DNA from: Gordonia jacobaea
GTDB lineage: Bacteria > Actinomycetota > Actinomycetes > Mycobacteriales > Mycobacteriaceae
Length of the DNA stretch: 64,000 bases
Direction: 5' to 3'
Assembly (NCBI RefSeq): GCF_001186365.1
Contig: NZ_LDTZ01000018.1
Location: forward strand, 341,535-405,534
The notes below the pieces were generated by a model. The model searched no databases and was not told the DNA's origin. It saw only the letters and a program-made list of their open reading frames with translations. Positions 29,153 to 38,058 of this stretch are shown one piece after another; position 1 is the first letter of the stretch; each line of letters begins with the position of its first letter. The translations under genes and the position numbers were made by a program.

Positions 29153-29695
29153 CTAGTCCATTGCCGCGGCCTGCCGCGCGCGATACGCCGCGACGGCGTT
29201 GCGATTACCGCAGGCCGTCGAGCAATACCGCCGAGACCGGTTGCGAGAAAGGTCGACGACGACGCCCTCGCAGCCCGCGTCGGCGCAGACGGACAACCTC
29301 GACATGTCGTCGGCCCTGATCACGTCGATCATGGCCATCGCGGTCTCGACCATGATCCGGTCGGCGAGGGGGGCGTCGTCGTCGATGGCGTGCAGATGCC
29401 AGTCCGTGTCGCCGTGTCGCACCAACCGCGGCACGGCCCGGTGCCGACTCAGGATCTCGTTGACTTGATCGACGGCACGGTCGCGGTCGGCGATGAGCAG
29501 CGCTCGCAGCGCGGGCCGGATCGCCGACACCGCGTCGAGTTCTTGCTGGTCACCGTCATGGCGGCCGGTATAGCCGTAGTGGTCCCAGAAGGCGTCGAGG
29601 TCGTCGATGGAACGCAGGGTCTCGGGCGACTCTGCTGAGTTGGCGAGTGCAACCGCCGCCTGCAGCGCCAGATCGACGTCATCACCGAAAACCAT
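29153..29695 (-). CDS. CGNR zinc finger protein (ABATE-type transcriptional regulator)
   Basis: 180 residues. The N-terminal ABATE-like region (ALQAAVALANSAESPETL) is followed by a C-terminal zinc finger with CADAGC and YCSTACGNRNAVAAYRARQA, the signature that names the CGNR family. These proteins are thought to be stress-induced transcription regulators. It is transcribed divergently from the EamA transporter with only 39 bp between the starts, so it most likely controls itself and that transporter. Confidence 0.9.
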   Translation of the reverse strand: MVFGDDVDLALQAAVALANSAESPETLRSIDDLDAFWDHYGYTGRHDGDQQELDAVSAIRPALRALLIADRDRAVDQVNEILSRHRAVPRLVRHGDTDWHLHAIDDDAPLADRIMVETAMAMIDVIRADDMSRLSVCADAGCEGVVVDLSRNRSRRYCSTACGNRNAVAAYRARQAAAMD

Positions 29696-29734
29696 GTTGA
29701 CACCTTACCAAGGCCGCCGCTAGCGTCATTACCC

Positions 29735-30820
29735 ATGACGTCGGTGACCCATGACCGCACGCCGGCGGAGGTGGCCGCTCGCAGACGCGCGGGCCTGATC
29801 CTGGCCCTGGTGTCGGCAACGAGCTTCGGGCTGTCGGGCGCGCTCGGCACGCCGCTGATGGCCGCGGGGTGGAGCGCGGGCGCTGTCGTCGCGATCCGCA
29901 TCGGCATCGGCGGTCTCGCGTTGCTGCCGTTCGCCATTCGCGACCTCGGCGGTGTCTCGGCGCTGCGATGGTCGACTGCGTGGACACTGATTCGCGACCA
30001 CGGCAGGACGATCGCGCTCTACGGATTCCTCGGCATGGCCGTCGCGCAGTTCTGCTACTTCTCCGCCATCGAGCACATGGACGTCGGACCGGCCCTACTC
30101 ATCGAGTACACCGCCCCCGTAGTGGTGGTCGCGTGGATGTGGGCGATCCACCGCCAGCGGCCGTCGCGGTGGGCGCTCGCAGGTATTGCGGTGAGCGGCG
30201 TCGGATTGGTCGGAGTCCTCGACCTCGTCGGCGGCACCTCGGTGAGCCCCATCGGTGCGCTGTGGGCGTCTGGCGCAATGCTCGGCGCCGCCGGCTACTT
30301 CATCATTTCGGCCAAGGAGAACGATTCACTGCCGCCGTCCGTGCTCGCGGCGAGCGGAATGGTCTTTGCGGCAACACTTCTCGGAGTACTCGGCCTCGTG
30401 CATGCACTACCGATGACGATCGGCGACCCGACGGTCCACTTCGCCGGATTCGACGCACCGGCATGGACGGTGCCGGCTGCTCTCGCGCTCGTCACCGCAG
30501 CGACCGCATACCTCACCGGAATCGGTGCCGCGCGCAGACTCGGAGCGCGGCTCGCCTCGATGTTCGCGCTTGTCGAGGTCTTGGCCGCGGTCGTATGGGC
30601 CGCGATCCTGCTCGATCAGGTCCCGGCGGCGCTCCAGATCGTCGGCGGCGTCTTGATTGTCGTCGGGGTCATCGCGGCCAAGATCGGTGAACCGGGCACG
30701 TCGACGTCGCCCGTCGGCGAGCCGTTGGCGCTTGGCCACGTGCCAGAAGGCCCCGAGAACGATGCTGCCGACAGCATTGCTCCCGACAACGATGCCGCAA
30801 CGTCTGCACCCGAAGCTTAA
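29735..30820 (+). CDS. EamA/DMT-superfamily transporter
   Basis: 361 residues with about ten membrane segments arranged as two EamA repeats (GLILALVSATSFGLSGALGT begins the first; GALWASGAMLGAAGYFIIS begins the second). The C-terminus adds about 45 hydrophilic residues. Family members export amino acids, metabolites or drugs; the substrate here is unknown. ATG at 29735. Divergent from the CGNR regulator gene, a common pairing in actinobacteria. Confidence 0.9.
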   Translation: MTSVTHDRTPAEVAARRRAGLILALVSATSFGLSGALGTPLMAAGWSAGAVVAIRIGIGGLALLPFAIRDLGGVSALRWSTAWTLIRDHGRTIALYGFLGMAVAQFCYFSAIEHMDVGPALLIEYTAPVVVVAWMWAIHRQRPSRWALAGIAVSGVGLVGVLDLVGGTSVSPIGALWASGAMLGAAGYFIISAKENDSLPPSVLAASGMVFAATLLGVLGLVHALPMTIGDPTVHFAGFDAPAWTVPAALALVTAATAYLTGIGAARRLGARLASMFALVEVLAAVVWAAILLDQVPAALQIVGGVLIVVGVIAAKIGEPGTSTSPVGEPLALGHVPEGPENDAADSIAPDNDAATSAPEA

Positions 30821-30835
30821 CCGGACTGCGGTCCG
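30821..30835. promoter_or_regulatory. Inverted repeat CCGGACTGCGGTCCG before the dioxygenase gene
   Basis: Arms CGGAC and GTCCG around TGCG, immediately after the EamA stop codon and 18 bp before the LigB-type dioxygenase start. Its exact reverse complement occurs at 52405-52419 between yceI and pucR. The palindromic form and intergenic placement suggest a regulator site. Confidence 0.35.
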
Positions 30836-30852
30836 CTTGATACGATGTTCGC

Positions 30853-31644
30853 ATGTCAGCCCCCGAACCCACCCGCCAGCCGACGCTGTTCCTGAGTCAT
30901 GGCGCCCCACCACTCGTCGACAGCGAACGCTGGGTCTCCCAGCTCACTGAGCTGTCCACCACACTCGACCGTCCCTCGGCGATCCTGGTGGTGTCGGCGC
31001 ACTGGGAGGCCGCGCCGCTGACGATCGGTTCGACCGACCCAGCCACGCCCCTGACCTACGACTTCTGGGGATTCCCCGAGCGCTTCTATCGCACCACCTA
31101 CTGGTCGCCCGGTGCTCCCGATCTCGCGGCGAGAGTCGCGGCGATGATGCCCGACGGCACCGCAATCGCGCGTGACCAGCACCGTCGCCTCGACCACGGC
31201 GCATACGTGCCGTTGACGGTCATGTACCCCGACGCCGACATTCCGGTGCTCCAGATCTCGCTTCCCACACTCGACCCCGCACAATTGCTGAACCTCGGCC
31301 GTCGACTCGCACCGCTGCGCGACGAGGGAGTGCTCATCATCGGATCGGGTTTCACCACGCACGGGCTGCCGTATCTGACCGACCCCTCCCCCGACGCCGC
31401 GCCGCCGAGCTGGTCGTCGGAGTTCGACGCCTGGGCGCACGAACGTTTCGCCGCCGGCGACGTCGAGTCCCTGATCGATTTTCGACGGACCGCCCCGGGA
31501 ATGCCCTACGCCCACCCCACTATTGAGCATTTCGCGCCGCTCTTCGTCGCACTGGGCGCCAGCGACGATCCCGAGCAACAGGCCGACCAGGTCATCGACG
31601 GGTTCTGGATGGGCCTGGCCAAGCGGTCGCTGGTGCTTGCCTGA
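30853..31644 (+). CDS. Class III extradiol ring-cleavage dioxygenase (LigB / 4,5-DOPA dioxygenase type)
   Basis: 263 residues. The metal-binding histidines are in FLSHGAPPL near residue 15 and VVSAHWEA near 49, with further conserved residues in RRLDHGAYVPL and IIGSGFTTHGL. Family members (YgiD, plant DODA, LigB) open catechol rings using a non-heme metal and oxygen. ATG at 30853, 32 bp after the EamA gene on the same strand. The physiological catechol cannot be identified. Confidence 0.9.
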   Translation: MSAPEPTRQPTLFLSHGAPPLVDSERWVSQLTELSTTLDRPSAILVVSAHWEAAPLTIGSTDPATPLTYDFWGFPERFYRTTYWSPGAPDLAARVAAMMPDGTAIARDQHRRLDHGAYVPLTVMYPDADIPVLQISLPTLDPAQLLNLGRRLAPLRDEGVLIIGSGFTTHGLPYLTDPSPDAAPPSWSSEFDAWAHERFAAGDVESLIDFRRTAPGMPYAHPTIEHFAPLFVALGASDDPEQQADQVIDGFWMGLAKRSLVLA

Positions 31645-31669
31645 GGGGGACCCCTCACCAGCGCGGTGG

Positions 31670-32866
31670 TCAGTTACAGCTACAGCAGTCGCCGCAATCG
31701 CAACAATCTCCGCAATCGCAGCAGTCGTCGCAGTCACAGCAATCGCCACAGTCGCACAACGCGGGTTTCCACGTGTCCGAGCAATGATTCCAGTGGTCGG
31801 TACAGCATGCGGGCCCGCAACACGAGTTGCCCAGAAACGGCAGTAGACGCTCGTAGAAAGACCGATCCGGACTGAACGGCGGCGGGAACGGCCACCCTTC
31901 CGGGTATCCGGGCGGCGGCATCTGTTCGGGAACTGACGGCTGTTCCGGAAGTAGTGGTTCGGGAAGTGACGGCTCGGTAGCCGAAGGTCGGTGTACGGCA
32001 CATGAGCTACGGCGCGGCATGCGCTGACGCACCGCATGACGCAGCCCGTCGACCAGGACGGCACGCAGCAATTTGTCGTCGACCAGTTCGAGCTTGGCGT
32101 AGCGACGCACAATCGCCCGAACGAGGAGCCGACATTCCGCACGGGCATCGTCGATGGTGGTCCCCGATGCGTCGAGCGGATTGAATTCCCCCTGTTCGCG
32201 ATCCTGTGGGAGATCGTCGATCGCATCGATCAGGTGCGCGAGCCGACCGAAATCGGCACCTATGGCCTCGAGATGCTCGCGATTGTCGGGAGCACCCGCG
32301 ATGTCGGCCGTAGCCGCGAACACACGGGCCGCCGACTCCGAGGACGCGCGAAGCAGATCGTCGAGGTCCGTCGACCTCGATTCAACCTGGGCCTGCCCCG
32401 ACAGCCGAGCGAGCATGGAGTCGACGTCGAGCAGGCGGGCCACATGGCCGTCATCGACGGCGTGACGTCGCAATGCCGCGGAAACCCCTCCTGCGACAAC
32501 GCGACGCACCCGCGACGGCGGCGCCAGCCCGGACCGCTGTTCTTCGACGATGTCGGCAGCCTTGCCTGCGGCAAGCGTCAACGAGACCCCGGTGGCCAGT
32601 CGCAGTCCCGGATCACCGATCGCGACGACCTCGGCCGACTTCATTCCACGCAGCGGACAGCGGCCGGCACGCGTCGTCGACGGCATCGTATTGCGCTGTG
32701 CCGCAACAAGAATTGACACCGTAGCCGCATCGGTATTGGTCGTCAGCCGACTGGGATGGCCGTGTCCGTCACGCAACGACAGACATAAGCCACACAGGTG
32801 CGCCTGCCACTGTGTGAAGAGGTCGTCGGGCATCGTGTGGCGACACGGTGTGAGAAGTCCGAACAC
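31670..32866 (-). CDS. DUF5685 family protein with metallothionein-like cysteine-repeat tail
   Basis: About 398 residues. The DUF5685 N-terminus is clear (VFGLLTPCRHTM, then WQAHLCGLCLSLRDGHG with a Cys pair and LTTNTDAATVSILVAAQR). A helical core is followed by a proline-rich segment (about 315-350) and a cysteine-rich end. The last 30 residues are built from the six-residue unit CDCGDC, four times with variation, then CSCN. The DNA there is an 18-bp tandem repeat. The tail very probably binds metal; the protein's role is unknown. The GTG start at 32866 begins with the family's conserved first residues, although a longer frame to 32929 exists. Confidence 0.85.
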   Translation of the reverse strand: MFGLLTPCRHTMPDDLFTQWQAHLCGLCLSLRDGHGHPSRLTTNTDAATVSILVAAQRNTMPSTTRAGRCPLRGMKSAEVVAIGDPGLRLATGVSLTLAAGKAADIVEEQRSGLAPPSRVRRVVAGGVSAALRRHAVDDGHVARLLDVDSMLARLSGQAQVESRSTDLDDLLRASSESAARVFAATADIAGAPDNREHLEAIGADFGRLAHLIDAIDDLPQDREQGEFNPLDASGTTIDDARAECRLLVRAIVRRYAKLELVDDKLLRAVLVDGLRHAVRQRMPRRSSCAVHRPSATEPSLPEPLLPEQPSVPEQMPPPGYPEGWPFPPPFSPDRSFYERLLPFLGNSCCGPACCTDHWNHCSDTWKPALCDCGDCCDCDDCCDCGDCCDCGDCCSCN

Positions 32867-32982
32867 CGGCTGATTCCAGCACGCCAGACCGTCGGCGCCA
32901 ACTTGCGCCACGCGCAGCGTCATTCGCACGTGATAGATCAGTTCGGCGTGTTCAGGCCTCGCCCGCAGCAGACCTCAGCCGA

Positions 32983-33774
32983 TCAGGGGGACTCCACCGA
33001 ATCAGATGGCACCGACGCGTCAGAGGACTCCAAAGCCTCGGGAGTCCCCGACCCCTCAGCCGACGCCGGGACAGGTGTCGCGTCGCCAACCGTTCGCGCT
33101 TTGTGCTCGACGTAATCCGGCCCGACGAGTTCGGGGTCGGGGTCGAGGCGGGTGAGTCCGTTCCAGCAGAGATTGACCAGATGGGCCGCGACAACCTCTT
33201 TCGACGGTTCGCGGACGTCGAGCCACCACTGCGCCGTCACCGACACCATCCCGACGAGCGCCTGCGCGTACATCGGGGCCAGCTTTGGGTCGAATCCCCG
33301 TCGTTCGAAGTCGCCGGCGAGGATGTGCTCGACCTGGCTGATGGCGTCGTTCAGAAGACTTCCGTACGTCGCGTTGTCCCTCGACGACGCGCTGTCGCCG
33401 CGCACGAGGATGCGGAATCCGTCGGTGCGCTCCTCCATATAGGTCAACAGCGCCAAGGCCACCTGCTGGATGCGGTACAGCGAGCGGTTCTTGGAGAGCG
33501 ACGACGTGATCATCTCGAGCAGCGTCTCCATCTCACGGTCGACGACGACCGCGTAGAGACCTTCCTTACCTCCGAAGTGCTCGTACACAATCGGTTTCGA
33601 CACCCCGGCACGCTGGGCGATCTCTTCGATGGATGTGCCCTCGAAGCCCCGCTCGGCAAACAGACCGCGCGCGACCTCGATCAGTTGCAGGCGTCGTTGG
33701 GCGCCGGTCATGCGGGCCCGTGGCGCGCGTTTGACCTCACCTGTGCTCGAGTTCGCCGGACGGCTGACAGCCAT
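32983..33774 (-). CDS. TetR-family transcriptional regulator (Rv1019-like)
   Basis: 263 residues. The N-terminal helix-turn-helix is TGAQRRLQLIEVARGLFAER through TSIEEIAQRAGVSKPIVYEHFGGKEGLYAVVVDRE. The ligand-binding region follows, and a Ser/Glu-rich disordered tail covers about residues 225-263. In M. tuberculosis a similar TetR gene (Rv1019) adjoins mfd; here four genes lie between them, so orthology is likely but unproven. The DUF5685 gene lies 116 bp downstream on the same strand and the divergent intergenic region holds a long palindrome. Confidence 0.9.
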   Translation of the reverse strand: MAVSRPANSSTGEVKRAPRARMTGAQRRLQLIEVARGLFAERGFEGTSIEEIAQRAGVSKPIVYEHFGGKEGLYAVVVDREMETLLEMITSSLSKNRSLYRIQQVALALLTYMEERTDGFRILVRGDSASSRDNATYGSLLNDAISQVEHILAGDFERRGFDPKLAPMYAQALVGMVSVTAQWWLDVREPSKEVVAAHLVNLCWNGLTRLDPDPELVGPDYVEHKARTVGDATPVPASAEGSGTPEALESSDASVPSDSVESP

Positions 33775-33876
33775 GAGGCCACCCTACGAGATCTCCCACG
33801 CCCAATCGACCTGACGCTCCGGCCGCCCGCCGTCCCACGCGGCAGGATCCGAGAAGACGCACCCAGCTCACCGGAG

Positions 33877-33940
33877 GATGTGTGTCGTATCGAAGGAAGT
33901 GGGCGCTGCAGCACACACATCCTTCGATTCGACACACATT
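33877..33940. repeat. 64-bp long palindrome, copy 2
   Basis: Same element as 24434-24497: begins GATGTGTGTCG, central GCTGCAGC, ends CGACACACATT. The arms match at about 27 of 32 positions; most differences from copy 1 lie in the left arm. It sits in the 354-bp gap between the divergent TetR gene (start 33774) and the small secreted-protein gene (start 34129). The rest of that gap shows no gene. Confidence 0.85.
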
Positions 33941-34128
33941 CACCTTATAAAGATGCGCAATCCACCTATTCTCGTCGGTTTAGACGTACTCACCTCTTCC
34001 GCGGTTGTAAACCCCCCATATTTCGGACTTATGCCGAGAGTCTGGATTTCCTACGGTCAGATACATCGCCCGTAGAGAGTCACGTATCCAGCGCGTGGCA
34101 ACGGACGACGAGAGACGAAGGATGGACC

Positions 34129-34614
34129 ATGAGACCTCACAGAAGCTTGCTCCAGGTACTCGGCATGTCGATCGCCGTGACCGCGATGATCCTCGGCCTG
34201 ACAACGGCCACCGCCGCGAAGAGCGAGGCCACGCCTATCCCGCAGGGCGGTTCAAGTGCCGTCCTGGTGATCACCAACAACACCGGTATGCCGTTGACCC
34301 TGAAGCAATTCCCCGATACCAGCGTCGGTGCGGGTAGTTCGATGGACTTCCGATGGATCGATGCGCCACCCGCCTCGCTCGGCATGGGCAGAACGGCTGT
34401 CGTACGCGCCTGGACGTCGAACCCTCTGGCCATGGGCGTCACTGTCACCTACACCTACACCTACCGCTCCGCCGTGGTGAATTACACAGCCTCCCTGCGC
34501 CACACTCTCGGATTCACCGATATCTCCGGCAGTAAAGCCTCCCCCGGTGAATCCGTGAGGGCCACCCTGATCCGTCCCGCTCCGAGAATGTTCGCCACCT
34601 ACGTGTTGTCGTGA
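34129..34614 (+). CDS. Small secreted protein of unknown function
   Basis: 161 residues. A Sec signal peptide (basic MRPHR, hydrophobic core about 8-26, likely cut after TAAKSEA or the preceding alanines) is followed by a predominantly beta-strand domain rich in Thr, Ser, Val and Tyr (for example GVTVTYTYTYRSAVVNYTAS). No lipobox, no cysteines in the mature part. I do not recognise the family; the composition recalls beta-sandwich secreted proteins. ATG at 34129 has AAGGA upstream. The frame is open much further upstream, but that part reads through the palindromic repeat and the TetR gene antisense. Confidence 0.75.
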   Translation: MRPHRSLLQVLGMSIAVTAMILGLTTATAAKSEATPIPQGGSSAVLVITNNTGMPLTLKQFPDTSVGAGSSMDFRWIDAPPASLGMGRTAVVRAWTSNPLAMGVTVTYTYTYRSAVVNYTASLRHTLGFTDISGSKASPGESVRATLIRPAPRMFATYVLS

Positions 34615-34636
34615 ATCGCAACCGAGTCTGATCCTC

Positions 34637-35890
34637 ATGCGAATCAGTGTTGACACGGCGGACGGACTCGTCGACTCGCTCATCGGGTTCAACGTGTTCG
34701 ACACACCAGCGGAGAAGGTCGAACTCGTCGTCGATGGTGTAGACGCCGCGGGATCGCACTGGCGGTCCCGCGGCACTCATCGGCTTGGCGACGACGGGCG
34801 GATAGAACTCGCCGATCCAGACCTACCGTGGTGGGACATGCGGCTCGTCGACAACCCGAGCTCCCCGGATATTTTCGAATCCTGCGACGGCACATTGGAT
34901 TTCACTGTCTCGGTATCCGACGGTACGTCCAGCGCCAAGGTCACGGTCCCTCGTACGTGGGGACGCGAGCACACGGTGGAACAGCGACGAGGCGACGGAT
35001 GGCAGCTACAGATCTACCGTCCGGAGTCAGCTGACTACCCTCTGCCGGGAATCATCGTGTTCCCCGGGACGATGGTCACCAGGTCGGTGACAGCGATGGC
35101 CGCGCTGCTCGCCGCTCACGGCTATGTCGCGGCGGTCCTCTTCTACACTCAGCGCCCGGGGTTGCCCGATTCGTTCAGCAGAATTGCCACGGAGAACATC
35201 GCCGCGGGCATCGAATACTTCGCCGCTCTGCCCTGCGTCGACGAGGACAGGATCGCGCTACACGCATCGTCGGTAGGTGTGCAGACAGCACTGTCGACGA
35301 TGGTGACAATGGGGACCCCGGCACGCGCGGTCGTCGCGGTGGCTCCCAGCCACGTCGTGTTCCAGGCACTCCGCCGCGATGGCCCGCCCGAGAAGGTCTC
35401 TGCCCTCACCCACGGCGGCGTCGACCTGCCGTATGTCCCCGTACGCAGTGAGCGTCTACTCGGACAACTCGCCATGAATCTCTTGCGCCGCAAAATCTCT
35501 CACGGACGCTCGTCGATGGCGATGTCGACCCACGTGGCGTACGCCGCAGGTCTGCGGGATCATTCGGCTGTGCGGGCGGCGACCATCGCCGTGGAGAAGA
35601 TCGGGTGCCCGATGTTGGTCGCCGCGGGCACCGACGACCAGTGCTATCCCGCTGCGGACATGGCACAAGAGATAGTTCGACGCCGCAGCGACGAGCACGC
35701 CATCCACGCAGCCGACGACGAACTGCTGATCTATCCCCGGGTGGGCCACTTCATCCGTCCGCCCGCGATTCCCACGACGGTCACCCGGTCGGCCTCGCTG
35801 ATCGGGGGCGGCGATCCGCGCCATATCGCAGCGGCACAGCGGGACTGTTGGACCCGGACACTCGCTTTCCTGCACCAACACCTGACCTGA
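34637..35890 (+). CDS. BAAT-type acyl-CoA thioester hydrolase / acyltransferase
   Basis: 417 residues. An N-terminal beta-rich domain (to about residue 130) is followed by an alpha/beta hydrolase domain. Likely catalytic triad: nucleophile Ser in LHASSVGVQ near 214, Asp in GTDDQCYPA near 337, His in PRVGHFIRPP near 373. This layout is that of acyl-CoA thioesterases and bile acid-CoA:amino acid N-acyltransferases; bacterial members mostly have unknown substrates. The nucleophile is Ser rather than the Cys of animal BAAT. It starts 22 bp after the secreted-protein gene, so the pair may be one transcript. Confidence 0.82.
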   Translation: MRISVDTADGLVDSLIGFNVFDTPAEKVELVVDGVDAAGSHWRSRGTHRLGDDGRIELADPDLPWWDMRLVDNPSSPDIFESCDGTLDFTVSVSDGTSSAKVTVPRTWGREHTVEQRRGDGWQLQIYRPESADYPLPGIIVFPGTMVTRSVTAMAALLAAHGYVAAVLFYTQRPGLPDSFSRIATENIAAGIEYFAALPCVDEDRIALHASSVGVQTALSTMVTMGTPARAVVAVAPSHVVFQALRRDGPPEKVSALTHGGVDLPYVPVRSERLLGQLAMNLLRRKISHGRSSMAMSTHVAYAAGLRDHSAVRAATIAVEKIGCPMLVAAGTDDQCYPAADMAQEIVRRRSDEHAIHAADDELLIYPRVGHFIRPPAIPTTVTRSASLIGGGDPRHIAAAQRDCWTRTLAFLHQHLT

Positions 35891-36127
35891 TCACCTCGCG
35901 CTGCATTCGGATGGTGCGCGCACATTTCGACCCTTTTACTCACCGTGATCAAAACGTGACACTGAGGTCCGGCGATTGCCCTCAGGGACGTCGGCGCCGG
36001 TCAGCGGGCCAGCATGCTCGCTTGTCAGGTGTACACGCCGACACGGAATTGCGGGAATCACCCAAGAGTCGCGGTTGCTTTGTAGGCTGAATTCTCTCTG
36101 AACGCTCACCACGACGAGGGGATAGCT

Positions 36128-36775
36128 GTGGGCAGTTTGTGGAACTATATCCACGCACACGCCGCGAACCTGACGTTCCTCACCTATCAGCACGCATCTC
36201 TGGCATTTCAGACGGTTCTCGTCGGCACCGTGGTCGCGATCATCGTCGCGGTGCTCGTGTACCGACGCCCGTTGGGTTCGGCGCTCACGCTGACGTCGAG
36301 TCGCGTGGCGCTGACGATCCCCTCACTCGCGCTTCTCGCCCTGCTGATCGTCCCGTTCGGTCTCGGCGTCGTGCCGTCGTTCATCATGCTGGCGTTCTTC
36401 GCCGCGCTCCCCGTGATCGGCAACGCGATCGTCGGGCTGCGTTCGGTGCCGGCAAGCGTGATCGAGTCAGCACAGGGAATCGGATTGTCCCGCTGGCGAA
36501 TTCTGCTGAGCGTCGAGTTGCCGATCGCGTGGCCGGTGATCCTGACCGGGATTCGCGTCTCGACCCAGATGATCGTCGGAGTCGCCGCGATCGTCGCCTA
36601 CGTCCTCGGACCCGGCCTCGGATCGTTGATCTTCAACGGGTTGTCTCGCCTCGGTGGCGCGAATGCGCTCCAAATGGCGCTCACCGGAACCATTCTCATC
36701 GTCTTGATCGCTCTGGTCTTCGACGCCCTGCTCGTTCTCCTCGGCCGCTTCACCATCTCCAAAGGACTGTCATGA
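36128..36775 (+). CDS. Osmoprotectant (glycine betaine/choline-type) ABC permease 1
   Basis: 215 residues, about six membrane segments, with the ABC permease EAA-type loop SVPASVIESAQGIGLSRWRILLS. GTG start at 36128. The stop overlaps the ATPase gene start by four bases (ATGA). First gene of a four-gene operon with the order permease - ATPase - permease - binding protein, as in OpuC/ProXVWZ importers. Confidence 0.93.
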   Translation: MGSLWNYIHAHAANLTFLTYQHASLAFQTVLVGTVVAIIVAVLVYRRPLGSALTLTSSRVALTIPSLALLALLIVPFGLGVVPSFIMLAFFAALPVIGNAIVGLRSVPASVIESAQGIGLSRWRILLSVELPIAWPVILTGIRVSTQMIVGVAAIVAYVLGPGLGSLIFNGLSRLGGANALQMALTGTILIVLIALVFDALLVLLGRFTISKGLS

Positions 36776-38058
36776 CCGACGTAGCCAACACGCCGGCCCC
36801 CGGGGCCGGTAGCGCATCCGGGGCAACGGTGACCGGTGCCCCCATCCGACTCGACGGCGTCGAGAAACGATTCCGGGGGCAAGACCAGCCCGCCGTGGGA
36901 CACCTCGACCTCGACATCGAGGCGGGCCATATCGTCGCCTTCGTCGGCCCATCGGGTTGCGGTAAGACGACGACCCTCAAGATGATCAACCGGCTGATCG
37001 AACCGTCCGACGGCAGGATCTTCATCGACGAGCGCGACGTCACCAAGGAGAATCCCGACAAACTCCGACAGTCCATCGGCTACGTGATCCAATCGGGCGG
37101 CCTCTTCCCACACTGGACCGTCGAGAAGAACATCGGAGCCATCCCCCGTGTACTCGGCTGGGACAAGAAGCGGATCGCCGAACGCACCGAGTACCTACTC
37201 GATCTCGTCGGACTCGATCCCGCGCAGTTCGCCACTCGGCTCCCCAAGGACATGTCGGGCGGTCAGCAGCAGCGTGTCGGCGTGGCCCGGGCCCTCGCCG
37301 CCGATCCGCCGGTCCTCCTCATGGACGAGCCGTTCGGCGCGGTCGACCCGATCACGCGAGTCCGGTTGCAGGACAGCCTGATCGCCATCCAACACGAACT
37401 CGGCAAGACCATCGTGATCGTGACGCACGACTTCGAGGAGGCCACCAAACTCGGCGACAAAGTGCTGATCCTGTCGCAGGGCGCTCACGTCGAGCAGTAC
37501 GCGGCGCCCGAGGAGATTCTGGCCAACCCCGCCTCACCCTTCGTCGAAGAGTTCATCGGGTCGGGGGCGACGCTTGCGCAGCTCACGCTGTCGCGCGTGC
37601 GCGACGTCGAACAAGACTCGGTGATCACCGCGCGCGTCGGCGAGGGTTCCGGAGAGGTGATCACGCGCGCACGGGCCGCGGGGCAGAGTTGGGTGGTCGT
37701 CGTCGACAAGCACGACCGCCCGCGTGCATGGCCGTCGCTGGATGAGGTCGCCTCCAAGCCGGAGGTCTCCGACTACCTCGATCCGCGGCTACCCGTCGTA
37801 GCCGAATCGTCGACGCTCAACGACGCCCTCGACACCATGCTCGCGGCCAGCCAGGGCGGCACGCTGGTGACAGATCGTCACGGCGCCGTCGTCGGCATGC
37901 TCACCATCGCCTCGGTCATGGACATCATCCGTACGCAACTTTCCGAAGCCCGCCCCGACGAGGACGACGGCTCGTACGAAAGTCACACCGAGGGAACCGC
38001 CCCCACCGAGACGCCGGTGATCGCTGCCGACGACCCCGAGCAGAACGCGGGCGCATGA
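36772..38058 (+). CDS. proV: Osmoprotectant ABC transporter ATP-binding protein with CBS region
   Basis: 428 residues. Walker A GPSGCGKTTTLKMINR near residue 57, Q-loop QSGGLFPH, ABC signature MSGGQQQRVGVARAL, Walker B VLLMDEPFGAVDP and H-switch VIVTHDFEEA. The C-terminal region (about 300-390) resembles the CBS-type regulatory part of ProV/OpuCA, which senses ionic strength or nucleotides. An acidic tail ends the protein. Energises the two flanking permeases. Overlaps both neighbours by four bases. Confidence 0.95.
   Translation: MTDVANTPAPGAGSASGATVTGAPIRLDGVEKRFRGQDQPAVGHLDLDIEAGHIVAFVGPSGCGKTTTLKMINRLIEPSDGRIFIDERDVTKENPDKLRQSIGYVIQSGGLFPHWTVEKNIGAIPRVLGWDKKRIAERTEYLLDLVGLDPAQFATRLPKDMSGGQQQRVGVARALAADPPVLLMDEPFGAVDPITRVRLQDSLIAIQHELGKTIVIVTHDFEEATKLGDKVLILSQGAHVEQYAAPEEILANPASPFVEEFIGSGATLAQLTLSRVRDVEQDSVITARVGEGSGEVITRARAAGQSWVVVVDKHDRPRAWPSLDEVASKPEVSDYLDPRLPVVAESSTLNDALDTMLAASQGGTLVTDRHGAVVGMLTIASVMDIIRTQLSEARPDEDDGSYESHTEGTAPTETPVIAADDPEQNAGA

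Noticed and set aside
33103..34128. Long upstream extension (342 codons) of the small secreted protein
   Set aside because: It runs antisense through the TetR gene and across the palindrome; the signal peptide and ribosome site mark ATG 34129 as the start.
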